Shown piece after piece: positions 1 to 6,241 of a DNA stretch of 7,260 nt. The stretch is from positions 1 through 7,260 of the forward strand of contig JAXEOR010000190.1 in the NCBI GenBank assembly GCA_034117945.1. Direction: 5' to 3'. Within the stretch, counting starts at the first letter, position 1; each line of letters begins with the position of its first letter. Below the pieces are notes generated by a model, which saw only the letters and a list, made by a program, of their open reading frames with translations, did not search any database and had not been told where the DNA came from. A program made the position numbers and the translations under genes. Source of the stretch: SIG438 sp034117945. GTDB taxonomy: Bacteria > Bacillota > Clostridia > HGM11514.

Positions 1-1317
1 CTGAGAGGGCTGATACCGAGGGGCTGCGCCCTTGATAAAATAATCATATTTGGTGAAGCACACCACTGCCAAAAACAGACAGCACAAAAAAACTGCAGCC
101 GGGCCCGGACGATACCGCCTTATGCCGTACATCATCCCCCCGGCCAAAGCGAACCAGGCCGCCACACCCCAAAAGGTAAACCGGCTGAACAAAATTTTAT
201 ACCAGTAAAGCCCCCAGGTATGACACAAATTTGCGTCAATCCCCGAAAGATCCTGCCCGTACCGAACATAAGTAAACAAGGCCAGCCAGGCAAATACAAT
301 CGGAACATAACCCCAGCAACGTTTTTTCAAAAACGCCGTCATCCCCAGCAGCAAAATTCCACCCAAGGCAAACTCATTGTAGCGGCCGTACAAAATATGA
401 TCCGGCTTTTCGTGATGGTTCATAAACACCGCCGACAGTACCATGGTACACAAAAAAACAGTCATAATAAACCACAAAAACGGCGCTCCGGTTTTTCTCA
501 GCCGCCGAACGCCGTACCAAACTCCCAAAACCGCCACCCCAAAGGTGGACAACACTAAATAATAGCCCTGGGATAACCATGTGGAAAGGGTATTCCAAAG
601 TCCACGAACAGTGAACAGGCCTATCACCTGCTCTCGCAAATGAGCACCGTTCAAAGAATCGGTTCCTGCCAGATAGAAAATGCCCCAAATCAATCCCGCC
701 GTAGCCAGAACACCGCAGCAGGACAGAACTTTCTTTTTCCAAGGAGTATGCCAAAAATAAGCGCATAGAGCCGTTGCCGTTCCCAGCACCGCAGCCATTC
801 CTCTTCCATGGCTGGCCACCAGCCAAACGCAGCACATCGCCGTGATTATCCAATATTTTTTCCCTTTGCCCCATCCGGTTACCGCCCACAGCAGCACTGC
901 ATACAAAAAGGCCAGCCAAACCTCGCAAAGGGCCAGATTGCCGTAAAGCAGCCAGGAGGGATAAAGCCCGGCAGCCACAGCCGCCAGCCATCTGCTCTTT
1001 CCTTCCAGCAGCCCCGTGCGTCCCAGAATGCTGTAAAAAAGCACCGGAAGAGCCGCCCCCAGCAAACAATTGATAAGAATGACGGCCTGATAAGCCGTTT
1101 CCAGATGATCGGTCACCGCAAACACAGGAGCCAACAGCAGCCCGTAGCCCGGAAGATACCGCCACACCTCACCGGGCGTTCCGGACAAGGTTCTGGCCCA
1201 GCCGATATAACCCGCCTCATCCGGATAAATCAAAGGAGAAACAGCCCCCCGGGTCAGCAAAACCCAGACGGCAAAAAAAGAAACATATAAAAGAAGGTGG
1301 ATTCGATATTTTTTCAT
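1..1317 (-). CDS. Polytopic membrane protein, probable GT-C-fold glycosyltransferase (C-terminus cut by window edge)
   Basis: An open frame starts with ATG at 1317 and runs 439 codons to the left edge without a stop, so the C-terminus is missing. The start follows GGAGGGGAG (1323-1331), with GGAGG 9 nt from the ATG. The protein is very hydrophobic, with about 11-13 likely membrane segments (for example residues 5-22, 78-97, 129-146, 197-217, 279-298, 380-398, 407-421). The loop after the first segment carries YPDEAGY (31-37), resembling the acidic D/E motif in the first outer loop of GT-C enzymes such as the PMT/ArnT and GT39/GT83 groups; GRYNEF (311-316) resembles the Arg-Tyr motif of a later loop. 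By family knowledge it would move a sugar from a polyprenyl-phosphate donor to an envelope acceptor outside the membrane; donor and acceptor cannot be read here. It follows the M16 gene by 52 bp with no terminator, so co-transcription is likely. The class is moderately sure, the substrate unknown. Confidence 0.75.
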   Translation of the reverse strand, partial: MKKYRIHLLLYVSFFAVWVLLTRGAVSPLIYPDEAGYIGWARTLSGTPGEVWRYLPGYGLLLAPVFAVTDHLETAYQAVILINCLLGAALPVLFYSILGRTGLLEGKSRWLAAVAAGLYPSWLLYGNLALCEVWLAFLYAVLLWAVTGWGKGKKYWIITAMCCVWLVASHGRGMAAVLGTATALCAYFWHTPWKKKVLSCCGVLATAGLIWGIFYLAGTDSLNGAHLREQVIGLFTVRGLWNTLSTWLSQGYYLVLSTFGVAVLGVWYGVRRLRKTGAPFLWFIMTVFLCTMVLSAVFMNHHEKPDHILYGRYNEFALGGILLLGMTAFLKKRCWGYVPIVFAWLALFTYVRYGQDLSGIDANLCHTWGLYWYKILFSRFTFWGVAAWFALAGGMMYGIRRYRPGPAAVFLCCLFLAVVCFTKYDYFIKGAAPRYQPSQ

Positions 1318-1369
1318 AGCTTCTCCCCTCCATGTTCCAAAAAGGCAGCTCTGTTTTCTTTTCGTTCTT

Positions 1370-2632
1370 TTATTCTGACCAGCTTTCTCCCTGGGCTTTT
1401 ATCCATTCGTCCACCGCTCCCGCCACTGCAAGACTAAACGCATCAGGAGTAAACACCCGCTGGATCACCCGTTCTGCTGCCTCGGGAGTGATCCCGTCAA
1501 TCAGAGATAAAATTTCCTCCTGGGTTTTCACGCCCCCCTCCAGCAGCATCCCTTTTCCCAAATGACTCATTCTGGAGGAGGTGGATTCCAAGCCCAGCAA
1601 ATACCCTCCCGCCAGCTGTTCCTTACTGGATTCAATCTCTTCCCGGCTCAGTCCTTCCTGCCGCAGCAGTTCAATTTCCTGTAGCATCAGCTCCACCGTC
1701 TGCCGGGTATTTTCCGGACTGACTCCTGCGCTGATGACCAAAAGGCCTGATGCTTCGTGACAAATAGGGTACGACCCGATTGAATACGCAAGTCCTTTTT
1801 CTTCCCGGATCTTTTGAAACAGCCGGGAGCTCATGCTGCCTCCGAACACAGTGTTAACTGCGAGAAGGGGATAAAGCTCCGGATCCATCCGGGAAACGCC
1901 CTCCAGCCCCAATGCCAGCTGGGTTTGCTCCGCCTCTTTTTCCTGGTAGGAAATGCCGCTGTGAAATACCATAGGACAAGGCGGAAAGGAAGGCAACCAA
2001 GGGGGGAATTTCTCCTTCATCCGCTTTTCCAAAAGAGAAATCACATGAGACAGCGTAAAGCTGCCTGCAATGGCAAACACCATATTCTCCGGATGGTAAA
2101 ACCGCTCCAGATATCCGGCTAATTCCTCCCGATTCAGCCGATTAACGCTTTCCAGGGTACCTAAAATCGGCCTGCCCGCCGGACAGTCTCCCCAGGTTCT
2201 GGAAGACAGCAAATCCCCAACCAGCTCCTCGGGGGAATCCTCATACAAGCTGATTTCCTCTCCAATCACTTTCTTTTCCAGCGCAATATCCTCTGCCGCC
2301 AGCCGAGAATGAAACAGCATATCGCATAGCACATCCACCGCTGTCTCAATCTGCCTGTCCAAGGTTTTCACATACACGCAGGTATATTCATCTGACGTAA
2401 AAGCGTTCAGCGTTCCTCCCGTCCGGTCAATGGCCTGTACCAGCTGGCAGGCACTTCTGCGCTCTGTTCCCTTAAACAGCATGTGCTCAACAAAATGAGA
2501 AATCCCGTTTTGTTCCGCTGTTTCCGTCATCCCTCCCGCTCGGATAAAAAACCCGGCGGTGACCGACTTGACCTGAGGCATCACCTCAGCCCCGATCCGC
2601 AAGCCGTTGGATAAGGTGTAAAACTGATACAT
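1370..2632 (-). CDS. mlpA: M16 family zinc metallopeptidase, MlpA/YmxG-like
   Basis: This is a 420-residue processing-peptidase-like zinc protease, close to the length of Bacillus MlpA/YmxG. The inverted zinc motif HFVEH (residues 46-50) supplies two His ligands and the catalytic Glu; the third ligand is a Glu of EEISLY (125-130) about 76 residues on, the usual M16 spacing. The C-terminal half has GGSMSSRLF (264-272) and GLAYS (280-284), holding the Arg-Tyr pair that binds substrate in M16 peptidases. All key residues are present, so an active enzyme is expected. There is no signal peptide, so it should be cytosolic. ATG at 2632 is preferred because GGGAG (2641-2645) lies 8 nt upstream; an in-frame GTG at 2639-2641 overlaps that site. 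The gene lies downstream of pnp, as M16 genes do in many Bacillota, but a terminator separates them. Its natural substrate is not shown by the sequence. The symbol rests on family similarity plus context. Confidence 0.93.
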   Translation of the reverse strand: MYQFYTLSNGLRIGAEVMPQVKSVTAGFFIRAGGMTETAEQNGISHFVEHMLFKGTERRSACQLVQAIDRTGGTLNAFTSDEYTCVYVKTLDRQIETAVDVLCDMLFHSRLAAEDIALEKKVIGEEISLYEDSPEELVGDLLSSRTWGDCPAGRPILGTLESVNRLNREELAGYLERFYHPENMVFAIAGSFTLSHVISLLEKRMKEKFPPWLPSFPPCPMVFHSGISYQEKEAEQTQLALGLEGVSRMDPELYPLLAVNTVFGGSMSSRLFQKIREEKGLAYSIGSYPICHEASGLLVISAGVSPENTRQTVELMLQEIELLRQEGLSREEIESSKEQLAGGYLLGLESTSSRMSHLGKGMLLEGGVKTQEEILSLIDGITPEAAERVIQRVFTPDAFSLAVAGAVDEWIKAQGESWSE

Positions 2633-2640
2633 CCCGCTCA

Positions 2641-2645
2641 CTCCC
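2641..2645 (-). promoter_or_regulatory. Ribosome binding site that fixes the M16 peptidase start
   Basis: On the minus strand GGGAG ends 8 nt before ATG 2632. The alternative GTG at 2639-2641 shares a base with this site and could not use it, so the shorter protein starting MYQFYTLSNG is favoured. That start also matches the usual beginning of the family. Confidence 0.7.
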
Positions 2646-2685
2646 AGTCTTAAATCACTGATCTCCGGCCGGTATTCTGCCGAAT

Positions 2686-2733
2686 AAAAACAAACCGGCT
2701 GGCGGAAATCATACGTTATTTCACCGCAGCCGG
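2686..2733 (-). terminator. Intrinsic terminator after pnp
   Basis: On the minus strand CCGGCTG (2733-2727) pairs with CAGCCGG (2701-2695). The stem continues through CGG/CCG and AAAT/ATTT with small bulges to an 8-nt loop (2717-2710). The stem is followed directly by TTTGTTTTT (2694-2686). It begins 25 nt past the pnp stop codon. The M16 gene starts 53 bp beyond the T tract with no convincing promoter in between, so leakage through this terminator or an unseen promoter must supply it. Confidence 0.88.
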
Positions 2734-2758
2734 TCTTAAGAATTCTATTATTCCGCTC

Positions 2759-4849
2759 TTATTCCTGTGCCGGCAGAGCGTCTTTTCTGGACAGATTGAT
2801 TCTGCCCTGCTTGTCAAATTCAATCACCTTAACCACAATTTCGTCGCCCTCGGCAACAACGTCCTCCACCTTTTCCACCCGTTTGCGATCCAGCTTAGAG
2901 ATATGCACCAGACCTTCCTTACCGGGCAAAAATTCCACAAAGCAACCAAAAGGCATCAGCTTAGTCACCTTTCCGGTATAAATATCGCCCACCTGGGGAT
3001 CCCGGGTAACATCTGTGATCATCTTCACCGCTTTTTCGCCGGAGGCCTGATCGGGAGACGCAACATACACAGTTCCGTCCTCCTCCACGTCAATGGTGGC
3101 GCCTGTTTCCGCAATAATTTTCTGAATCATTTTGCCGCCCGGGCCAATCAAATCACGGATTTTATCCACGTCAATCTTCAAGGTGGTAATCTTAGGTGCA
3201 TAAGGAGACAGATGATCTCTGGGTTCACTGATCACAGGCAGCATTACCTCGTCCAGAATATAATATCTGGCGTCTCTGGTCTTTTCCAGTGCTTCCTTGA
3301 TAATTTCCTTGGTCAGACCGTGAATTTTAATATCCATCTGAATGGCGGTAATTCCCTTTTTGGTTCCCGCCACCTTAAAGTCCATATCGCCGTAAAAATC
3401 CTCTAAGCCCTGAATATCAATCATGGTCAGGTAATCGTCCTGATCTGTGACCAGACCCACAGAAATACCGGCTACCGGGGCTTTGATCGGCACGCCCGCC
3501 GCCATCAGCGCCAGGGTGCTGCCGCAAACGCTGCCCTGAGAGGTAGAACCGTTAGAGCTTAACACCTCGGATACCAGCCGGATGGCATAAGGGAACTCGC
3601 TCACCGGAGGAATCACAGGCTCCAGCGCCCGCTCTGCCAGTGCGCCGTGACCGATTTCCCGGCGGCCGGGGCCTCTGGAGGGCTTGGTTTCACCCACAGA
3701 GTAGGAGGGGAAGTTATAGTGATGCATATACCGCTTGCTTTCTTCCTCATCCAGTCCGTCCAGACGCTGAGCGTCCGCCACAGGGCCTAAGGTGGCAAGG
3801 GTAAGCACCTGAGTTTGTCCTCTGGTAAACATCCCGGAGCCATGGGTTCTGGGAACAATGTCAATCTGTGCATTTAAGGGGCGGATCTGGTCAATTTTCC
3901 GGCCGTCTACCCGTTTATGATCCACCAGCAGCCATCTTCTAACAATGGCCTTTTGGATTTTTTCAAATACCTCCCGGACTTCCCCTTCTGTCAGCTCCGG
4001 ATACTTGTCTGCCAAATGCTCCATGGTTTCTGCAATCACAACCGCCAAAGCATTGTCCCGCACGGTTTTATCATCGGTGTCCAGCGCCTGCTCAATTTTT
4101 TCCTGAGCAAAGGCCTTCACGTCCTCATACAGTCCTTCATCTATCGTTTGCGCCTCGTAGGTAAACTTAGGCTTTCCGACTGCCTCCACAATGGTTTCAA
4201 TAAAGGAGCAGATTTTTTTGATTTCCTCATGGGCAAACAGGATCGCCTGATACATATCCTCCTCGCTGACCTCCTGAGCGCCCGCTTCAATCATCACCAC
4301 CCGTTCCTTGGTTCCCGCCACCGTCAGCTGCAGCACACTTTTTTCCCGCTGCTCCACGGTAGGATTGATGATAAACTCCCCATCTACCATGCCCACAAAC
4401 ACACCGCCGATGGGGCCGTCAAAGGGAATATCGGAAATAGAAATGGCGATAGAGCTGCCGATCATCGCGGTAATTTCAGGAGAATTGTCCTGCTCCACCG
4501 ATAAAACCAAGGAATTCACCGTCACGTCGTTTCTCATATCCTTGGGGAACAGAGGCCGGATGGGACGATCAATCACACGGGAGGTCAGAATGGCCTTTTC
4601 AGAAGGCTTGCCCTCTCTTTTTTGAAAGCTGCCCGGAATTTTTCCCACTGCATACAGCTTTTCCTCATAGTCTACGCTCAGGGGAAAGAAATCAATCCCT
4701 TCCCGAGGGGCTTTGGAAGCGGTCGCCGTTGAAAGCACCACCGTATCCCCGTACCGCACCAGGGCGGAACCATTGGCCAGCTGAGCCATTTCGCCTGTTT
4801 CCACCACCAGCGGTCTGCCCGCCAGGGTGTAAGAAAATGTTTGTTTCAT
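2759..4849 (-). CDS. pnp: Polyribonucleotide nucleotidyltransferase (PNPase)
   Basis: This complete 696-residue protein is close to the family's usual 700-710. PNPase is a trimeric, phosphorolytic 3'-to-5' exoribonuclease that releases nucleoside diphosphates and can also add tails. The domain order is normal: first RNase PH domain (about 12-145), all-helical domain (about 148-230), second, catalytic RNase PH domain (about 320-460), KH domain (about 555-610) and S1 domain (about 619-688). RNA-binding loops are visible as SFQKREG (74-80) and FTRGQTQ (341-347). The phosphate-site loop NGSTSQGS is at 433-440. The catalytic motif EDFYGDMDFK holds D484, D490 and K492, equivalent to E. coli D486, D492 and K494. 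The KH loop GPGG is at 569-572. There is no long C-terminal tail. The ATG follows AAAGGAGGA (4858-4866), with AGGAGG 9 nt from the start codon. The gene lies downstream of rpsO, as in E. coli and Bacillus, behind a terminator and a long leader hairpin. Confidence 0.99.
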   Translation of the reverse strand: MKQTFSYTLAGRPLVVETGEMAQLANGSALVRYGDTVVLSTATASKAPREGIDFFPLSVDYEEKLYAVGKIPGSFQKREGKPSEKAILTSRVIDRPIRPLFPKDMRNDVTVNSLVLSVEQDNSPEITAMIGSSIAISISDIPFDGPIGGVFVGMVDGEFIINPTVEQREKSVLQLTVAGTKERVVMIEAGAQEVSEEDMYQAILFAHEEIKKICSFIETIVEAVGKPKFTYEAQTIDEGLYEDVKAFAQEKIEQALDTDDKTVRDNALAVVIAETMEHLADKYPELTEGEVREVFEKIQKAIVRRWLLVDHKRVDGRKIDQIRPLNAQIDIVPRTHGSGMFTRGQTQVLTLATLGPVADAQRLDGLDEEESKRYMHHYNFPSYSVGETKPSRGPGRREIGHGALAERALEPVIPPVSEFPYAIRLVSEVLSSNGSTSQGSVCGSTLALMAAGVPIKAPVAGISVGLVTDQDDYLTMIDIQGLEDFYGDMDFKVAGTKKGITAIQMDIKIHGLTKEIIKEALEKTRDARYYILDEVMLPVISEPRDHLSPYAPKITTLKIDVDKIRDLIGPGGKMIQKIIAETGATIDVEEDGTVYVASPDQASGEKAVKMITDVTRDPQVGDIYTGKVTKLMPFGCFVEFLPGKEGLVHISKLDRKRVEKVEDVVAEGDEIVVKVIEFDKQGRINLSRKDALPAQE

Positions 4850-4880
4850 AGAAATGATCCTCCTTTAAAATAATATAGAA

Positions 4881-4967
4881 GGAATTTCATTGGTCTTTAG
4901 CACTTAGATGGCAGCTCTTTTGCAGAAAAAAACGGTCATCTAACTGCTAAATATCCAATAAAATTCC
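4881..4967 (-). promoter_or_regulatory. Long imperfect hairpin in the pnp 5' leader
   Basis: On the minus strand the outer arms GGAATTTTATTGG (4967-4955) and CCAATGAAATTCC (4893-4881) pair over 13 positions, counting one U-G. After a small 3/2-nt internal loop, TTTAGCAGTTAGATG (4951-4937) pairs with CATCTAAGTGCTAAA (4910-4896) at 14 of 15 positions, the exception being a G-G mismatch. The 26-nt loop (4936-4911) contains seven consecutive T. The U-G pair would be A-C in a plus-strand transcript, so the fold suits pnp-sense RNA. The structure ends 14 nt before the pnp ribosome binding site. No T tract follows it, so it is not a terminator. In E. coli a leader duplex of pnp is cut by RNase III and then used by PNPase to repress its own synthesis; a similar role here is inference from position and shape. 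Confidence 0.72.
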
Positions 4968-4983
4968 ATTTCAGTAACTGAAC

Positions 4984-5026
4984 AAAAAGGCGGCCGGGGA
5001 AGAACAGCTCTCCCCCTGCACGCCTT
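4984..5026 (-). terminator. Intrinsic terminator/attenuator between rpsO and pnp
   Basis: On the minus strand AAGGCG (5026-5021) pairs with CGCCTT (4992-4987), and inside it GGGGGAGA (5016-5009) pairs with TCTTCCCC (5003-4996) around a 5-nt loop. A run of five T (4988-4984) closes the element. It begins 8 nt after the rpsO stop codon. As no strong pnp promoter is seen further on, this element probably sets the ratio of rpsO-only to rpsO-pnp transcripts. Confidence 0.88.
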
Positions 5027-5034
5027 GCCTCGGA

Positions 5035-5298
5035 CTACTTTCTCAGGTTCAGTCTGTTGATCAGCGTACGATATCTTTCGATATCCTTGTCCATCAGATA
5101 GTCCAAAAGACCGCGTCTCTGTCCAACCATCTTCAGCAAGCCCCGTCTGGAATGATGATCCTTTTTGTGGCTTTTCAGATGCTCGTTCAGATGGTTGATC
5201 CGATAGGTCAACAGCGCCACCTGCACCTCGGGAGAGCCGGTGTCTCCCTCATGGGTTTTGTACTCGTCAATAATTGACTGCTTGATTTCCTTTGTCAT
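5035..5298 (-). CDS. rpsO: 30S ribosomal protein S15
   Basis: This complete 87-residue protein, within the usual 85-90, is a primary binder of the central domain of 16S rRNA needed for assembly of the 30S platform. The family's signature blocks are intact: GDTGSPEVQ, HLNEHLKSHKKDHHSRRGLL and the C-terminal RYRTLINRL. These include the His/Asp/Ser residues that contact the rRNA. ATG 5298 is chosen because GGAGG (5308-5312) lies 9 nt upstream, the same spacing as pnp and the membrane-protein gene. An in-frame GTG directly before it (5299-5301) at 6 nt spacing is also possible and would add one residue. The gene has its own strong promoter and a structured leader, and is followed by a terminator and then pnp. 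S15 represses its own mRNA through leader structures in several bacterial lineages; here that is inferred. Confidence 0.98.
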   Translation of the reverse strand: MTKEIKQSIIDEYKTHEGDTGSPEVQVALLTYRINHLNEHLKSHKKDHHSRRGLLKMVGQRRGLLDYLMDKDIERYRTLINRLNLRK

Positions 5299-5307
5299 CA
5301 CTGCATT

Positions 5308-5312
5308 CCTCC
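5308..5312 (-). promoter_or_regulatory. rpsO ribosome binding site with two adjacent start codons
   Basis: GGAGG on the minus strand precedes GTG (5301-5299) by 6 nt and the next codon ATG (5298-5296) by 9 nt. Either could start S15. The ATG is favoured by codon strength and by matching the spacing of neighbouring genes. The effect on the product is a single N-terminal residue. Confidence 0.7.
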
Positions 5313-5325
5313 ATTTTATTTATTG

Positions 5326-5398
5326 TCCCACAGCACAGAATACGGCCGGAGTGTTCCCCGCATATTCTGAGGATAACCCCGTAATCCGAGCAAAGGGA
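5326..5398 (-). promoter_or_regulatory. Structured rpsO leader, possible S15 autoregulatory RNA
   Basis: Between the predicted transcription start (about 5399) and the ribosome binding site, the minus-strand RNA can form two hairpins. One is GGAT (5387-5384) with ATCC (5374-5371). The other is AGAATATG (5368-5361) with CGTATTCT (5344-5337), including a U-G pair next to a G-C pair; it is topped by CGGG/TCCG (5360-5357 with 5350-5347), a 6-nt loop and a 2-nt GC bulge. A weaker TCCC/GGGA helix (5398-5395 with 5329-5326) could close them into a three-way junction. S15 binds a three-way junction and a G-U/G-C element in 16S rRNA, and several known S15 leaders mimic these. The longer hairpin is well supported by pairing; the junction and the S15 role are inference. 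Confidence 0.5.
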
Positions 5399-5405
5399 TA
5401 GATAT

Positions 5406-5434
5406 ATTTTACCACAAAATCTGTTCTTTGTAAA
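5406..5434 (-). promoter_or_regulatory. Sigma-A-type promoter of rpsO
   Basis: On the minus strand TTTACA (5434-5429) is separated by exactly 17 bp from TAAAAT (5411-5406). TGG just before the -10 box gives an extended TGn element. Initiation is expected near 5399, which yields a leader of about 100 nt before the S15 start codon. This is the best promoter seen for the rpsO-pnp unit. Confidence 0.83.
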
Positions 5435-5513
5435 TACCTAAAATATAATTTTCTAAAAAACTCTCTTTTTATTTTGCACTTTTTTTCATTTTTCAGTCAT
5501 ACTTTTATGTTTT
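5435..5513 (-). other. A-tract-rich spacer upstream of the rpsO promoter (possible UP element or curved DNA)
   Basis: Between the hydrolase stop codon and the rpsO -35 box the minus strand is very AT-rich, with repeated runs of four to seven A and one run of six T, many spaced roughly 8-10 bp apart. Such tracts can bend DNA and bind the RNA polymerase alpha subunit C-terminal domain upstream of strong promoters. No GC-rich terminator stem is seen here for the hydrolase gene. Confidence 0.4.
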
Positions 5514-6176
5514 TCAGCCATTCGTTCCCCAGTGAAGAAAGTCAAAACCGCAGTGACCGAGAACCTCTTTTGCAATCAGCATAGCACCGATCTGATTGGG
5601 ATGAATACGATCCCAGGCAATATAAGAGGAATGACGGAACTGAAAATAACGGTCAAACATAGCCTGCAAATCCACCAAAACGCAGCCGTATTTCTGCGCC
5701 AGGTTCTTGCAGACGACGCCGTATTCATCCATTCTGGCACGCAATGCATCCTGCTGGCTGGGCTCCATATAATAAGGTGTGAGCAGAAACATTCCCTTCA
5801 CCTTGTCCTTGGTGCGAAGAATCATTTGCTCCACATTGTCCCGGTATTCCTCCGGCGTTACAAAGGACTCAGCGGGACTGTCAAACTGGCGCAGCACATC
5901 ATTGATGCCGATACAGATGCTGACCCACTGAGGACAGGGCTCCATCACATCCCGGTCCCACCGCTGCAGCAAATCCCGACTGGTGTTTCCGGAAATACCG
6001 GCATTGACGATCCGCAGTGCCAGCTCCGGATAGGTGGACATCAGAAGGTTTTCCGTCATTCGCACATAGCCGAAGCCAAGGCTGTCAAACAGCCCCTCCC
6101 CCACAGGATTCTGGCTGCCCATATCGGTAACGGAATCTCCCGCAAACACAATTCTGTCTTTTTCTTCAAATATCAT
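5514..6176 (-). CDS. SGNH/GDSL-family hydrolase (esterase/deacylase)
   Basis: This complete 220-residue protein is a single SGNH hydrolase domain. The four conserved blocks are in order: FAGDSVTD (11-18) with nucleophile Ser15; NAGISGNTS (58-66) with the oxyanion Gly60; GIND (90-93) with Asn92; and DRIHPNQIG (189-197) with the Asp189 and His192 of the triad. All catalytic residues are present, so it should be active. There is no signal peptide or membrane segment, which suggests action in the cytosol. Family members remove acyl, often acetyl, groups from sugars, lipids or other esters; the sequence resembles sugar-esterase-type members more than secreted lipases, but the substrate cannot be told. 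ATG 6176 follows GGGGGAG (6184-6190) at 7 nt. The gene has its own promoter just upstream, lies 61 bp after a MocR-type regulator on the same strand, and has no clear terminator before the rpsO promoter. Confidence 0.93.
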   Translation of the reverse strand: MIFEEKDRIVFAGDSVTDMGSQNPVGEGLFDSLGFGYVRMTENLLMSTYPELALRIVNAGISGNTSRDLLQRWDRDVMEPCPQWVSICIGINDVLRQFDSPAESFVTPEEYRDNVEQMILRTKDKVKGMFLLTPYYMEPSQQDALRARMDEYGVVCKNLAQKYGCVLVDLQAMFDRYFQFRHSSYIAWDRIHPNQIGAMLIAKEVLGHCGFDFLHWGTNG

Positions 6177-6209
6177 TAGGTTACTCCCCCTTTATGGTTT
6201 CTTTTGTCC

Positions 6210-6222
6210 GTGATTATATCAC
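6210..6222 (-). promoter_or_regulatory. Perfect 13-bp dyad over the -10 box, possible operator
   Basis: GTGATATAATCAC is a perfect inverted repeat, with 5-bp arms GTGAT/ATCAC around ATA. It completely contains the TATAAT box of the hydrolase promoter. A repressor bound here would block polymerase. The adjacent MocR-type regulator is one candidate, but nothing in the window proves which protein binds, and the short dyad could be partly chance because TATAAT itself is nearly symmetric. Confidence 0.4.
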
Positions 6223-6241
6223 AGCCCTTTGGAAAAATCAA
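6213..6241 (-). promoter_or_regulatory. Sigma-A-type promoter of the SGNH hydrolase gene
   Basis: On the minus strand TTGATT (6241-6236) lies 17 bp before a perfect TATAAT (6218-6213), which has an upstream TGA giving an extended -10. The -35 box overlaps the stop codon (6240-6238) of the preceding regulator gene. Initiation is expected near 6206, leaving a leader of about 30 nt with the ribosome binding site at 6184-6190. Confidence 0.82.

Noticed and set aside
374..1165. A 263-codon minus-strand open frame overlapping the membrane-protein gene
   Set aside because: It is in another frame of the same strand, has a Gly/Ser/Arg-rich composition without domains, and no suitable ribosome binding site. 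The frame starting at 1317 gives coherent membrane segments, a good RBS and GT-C-like motifs.
2665..2672. CCGGCCGG palindrome upstream of the M16 peptidase gene
   Set aside because: It is a short GC palindrome without a T tract, promoter context or a second copy; there is not enough to call a site.
2903..4504. Plus-strand open frames of 105-195 codons inside pnp
   Set aside because: They are antisense shadows of a highly conserved gene with no recognisable domains.
4870..4880. TATATT/TATTAT as a -10 box for pnp close to its ribosome binding site
   Set aside because: No acceptable -35 box lies 16-18 bp upstream, and initiation there would start almost on the Shine-Dalgarno sequence.
4881..4967. 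Reading the pnp-leader inverted repeat as a MITE or other small mobile repeat
   Set aside because: No target-site duplication is visible at the ends and there is no second copy in this window. A leader RNA structure explains position and strand-specific wobble better, though a genome-wide copy search would be needed to exclude a repeat.
5443..5513. Terminator for the hydrolase gene (AAAAAGAGAGTTTTTT and nearby A/T runs)
   Set aside because: The only stem is a weak A-T pairing with no GC core, which is not a convincing intrinsic terminator.
5532..6179. A 215-codon plus-strand open frame spanning almost the whole hydrolase gene
   Set aside because: It is an antisense shadow of a gene whose catalytic blocks are all intact. 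The translated product shows no family features.
6210..6222. CRP-like site (TGTGA/TCAC) near the hydrolase promoter
   Set aside because: The half-site spacing is too short for a CRP site, and classical CRP control is not expected in a Clostridia-like genome.
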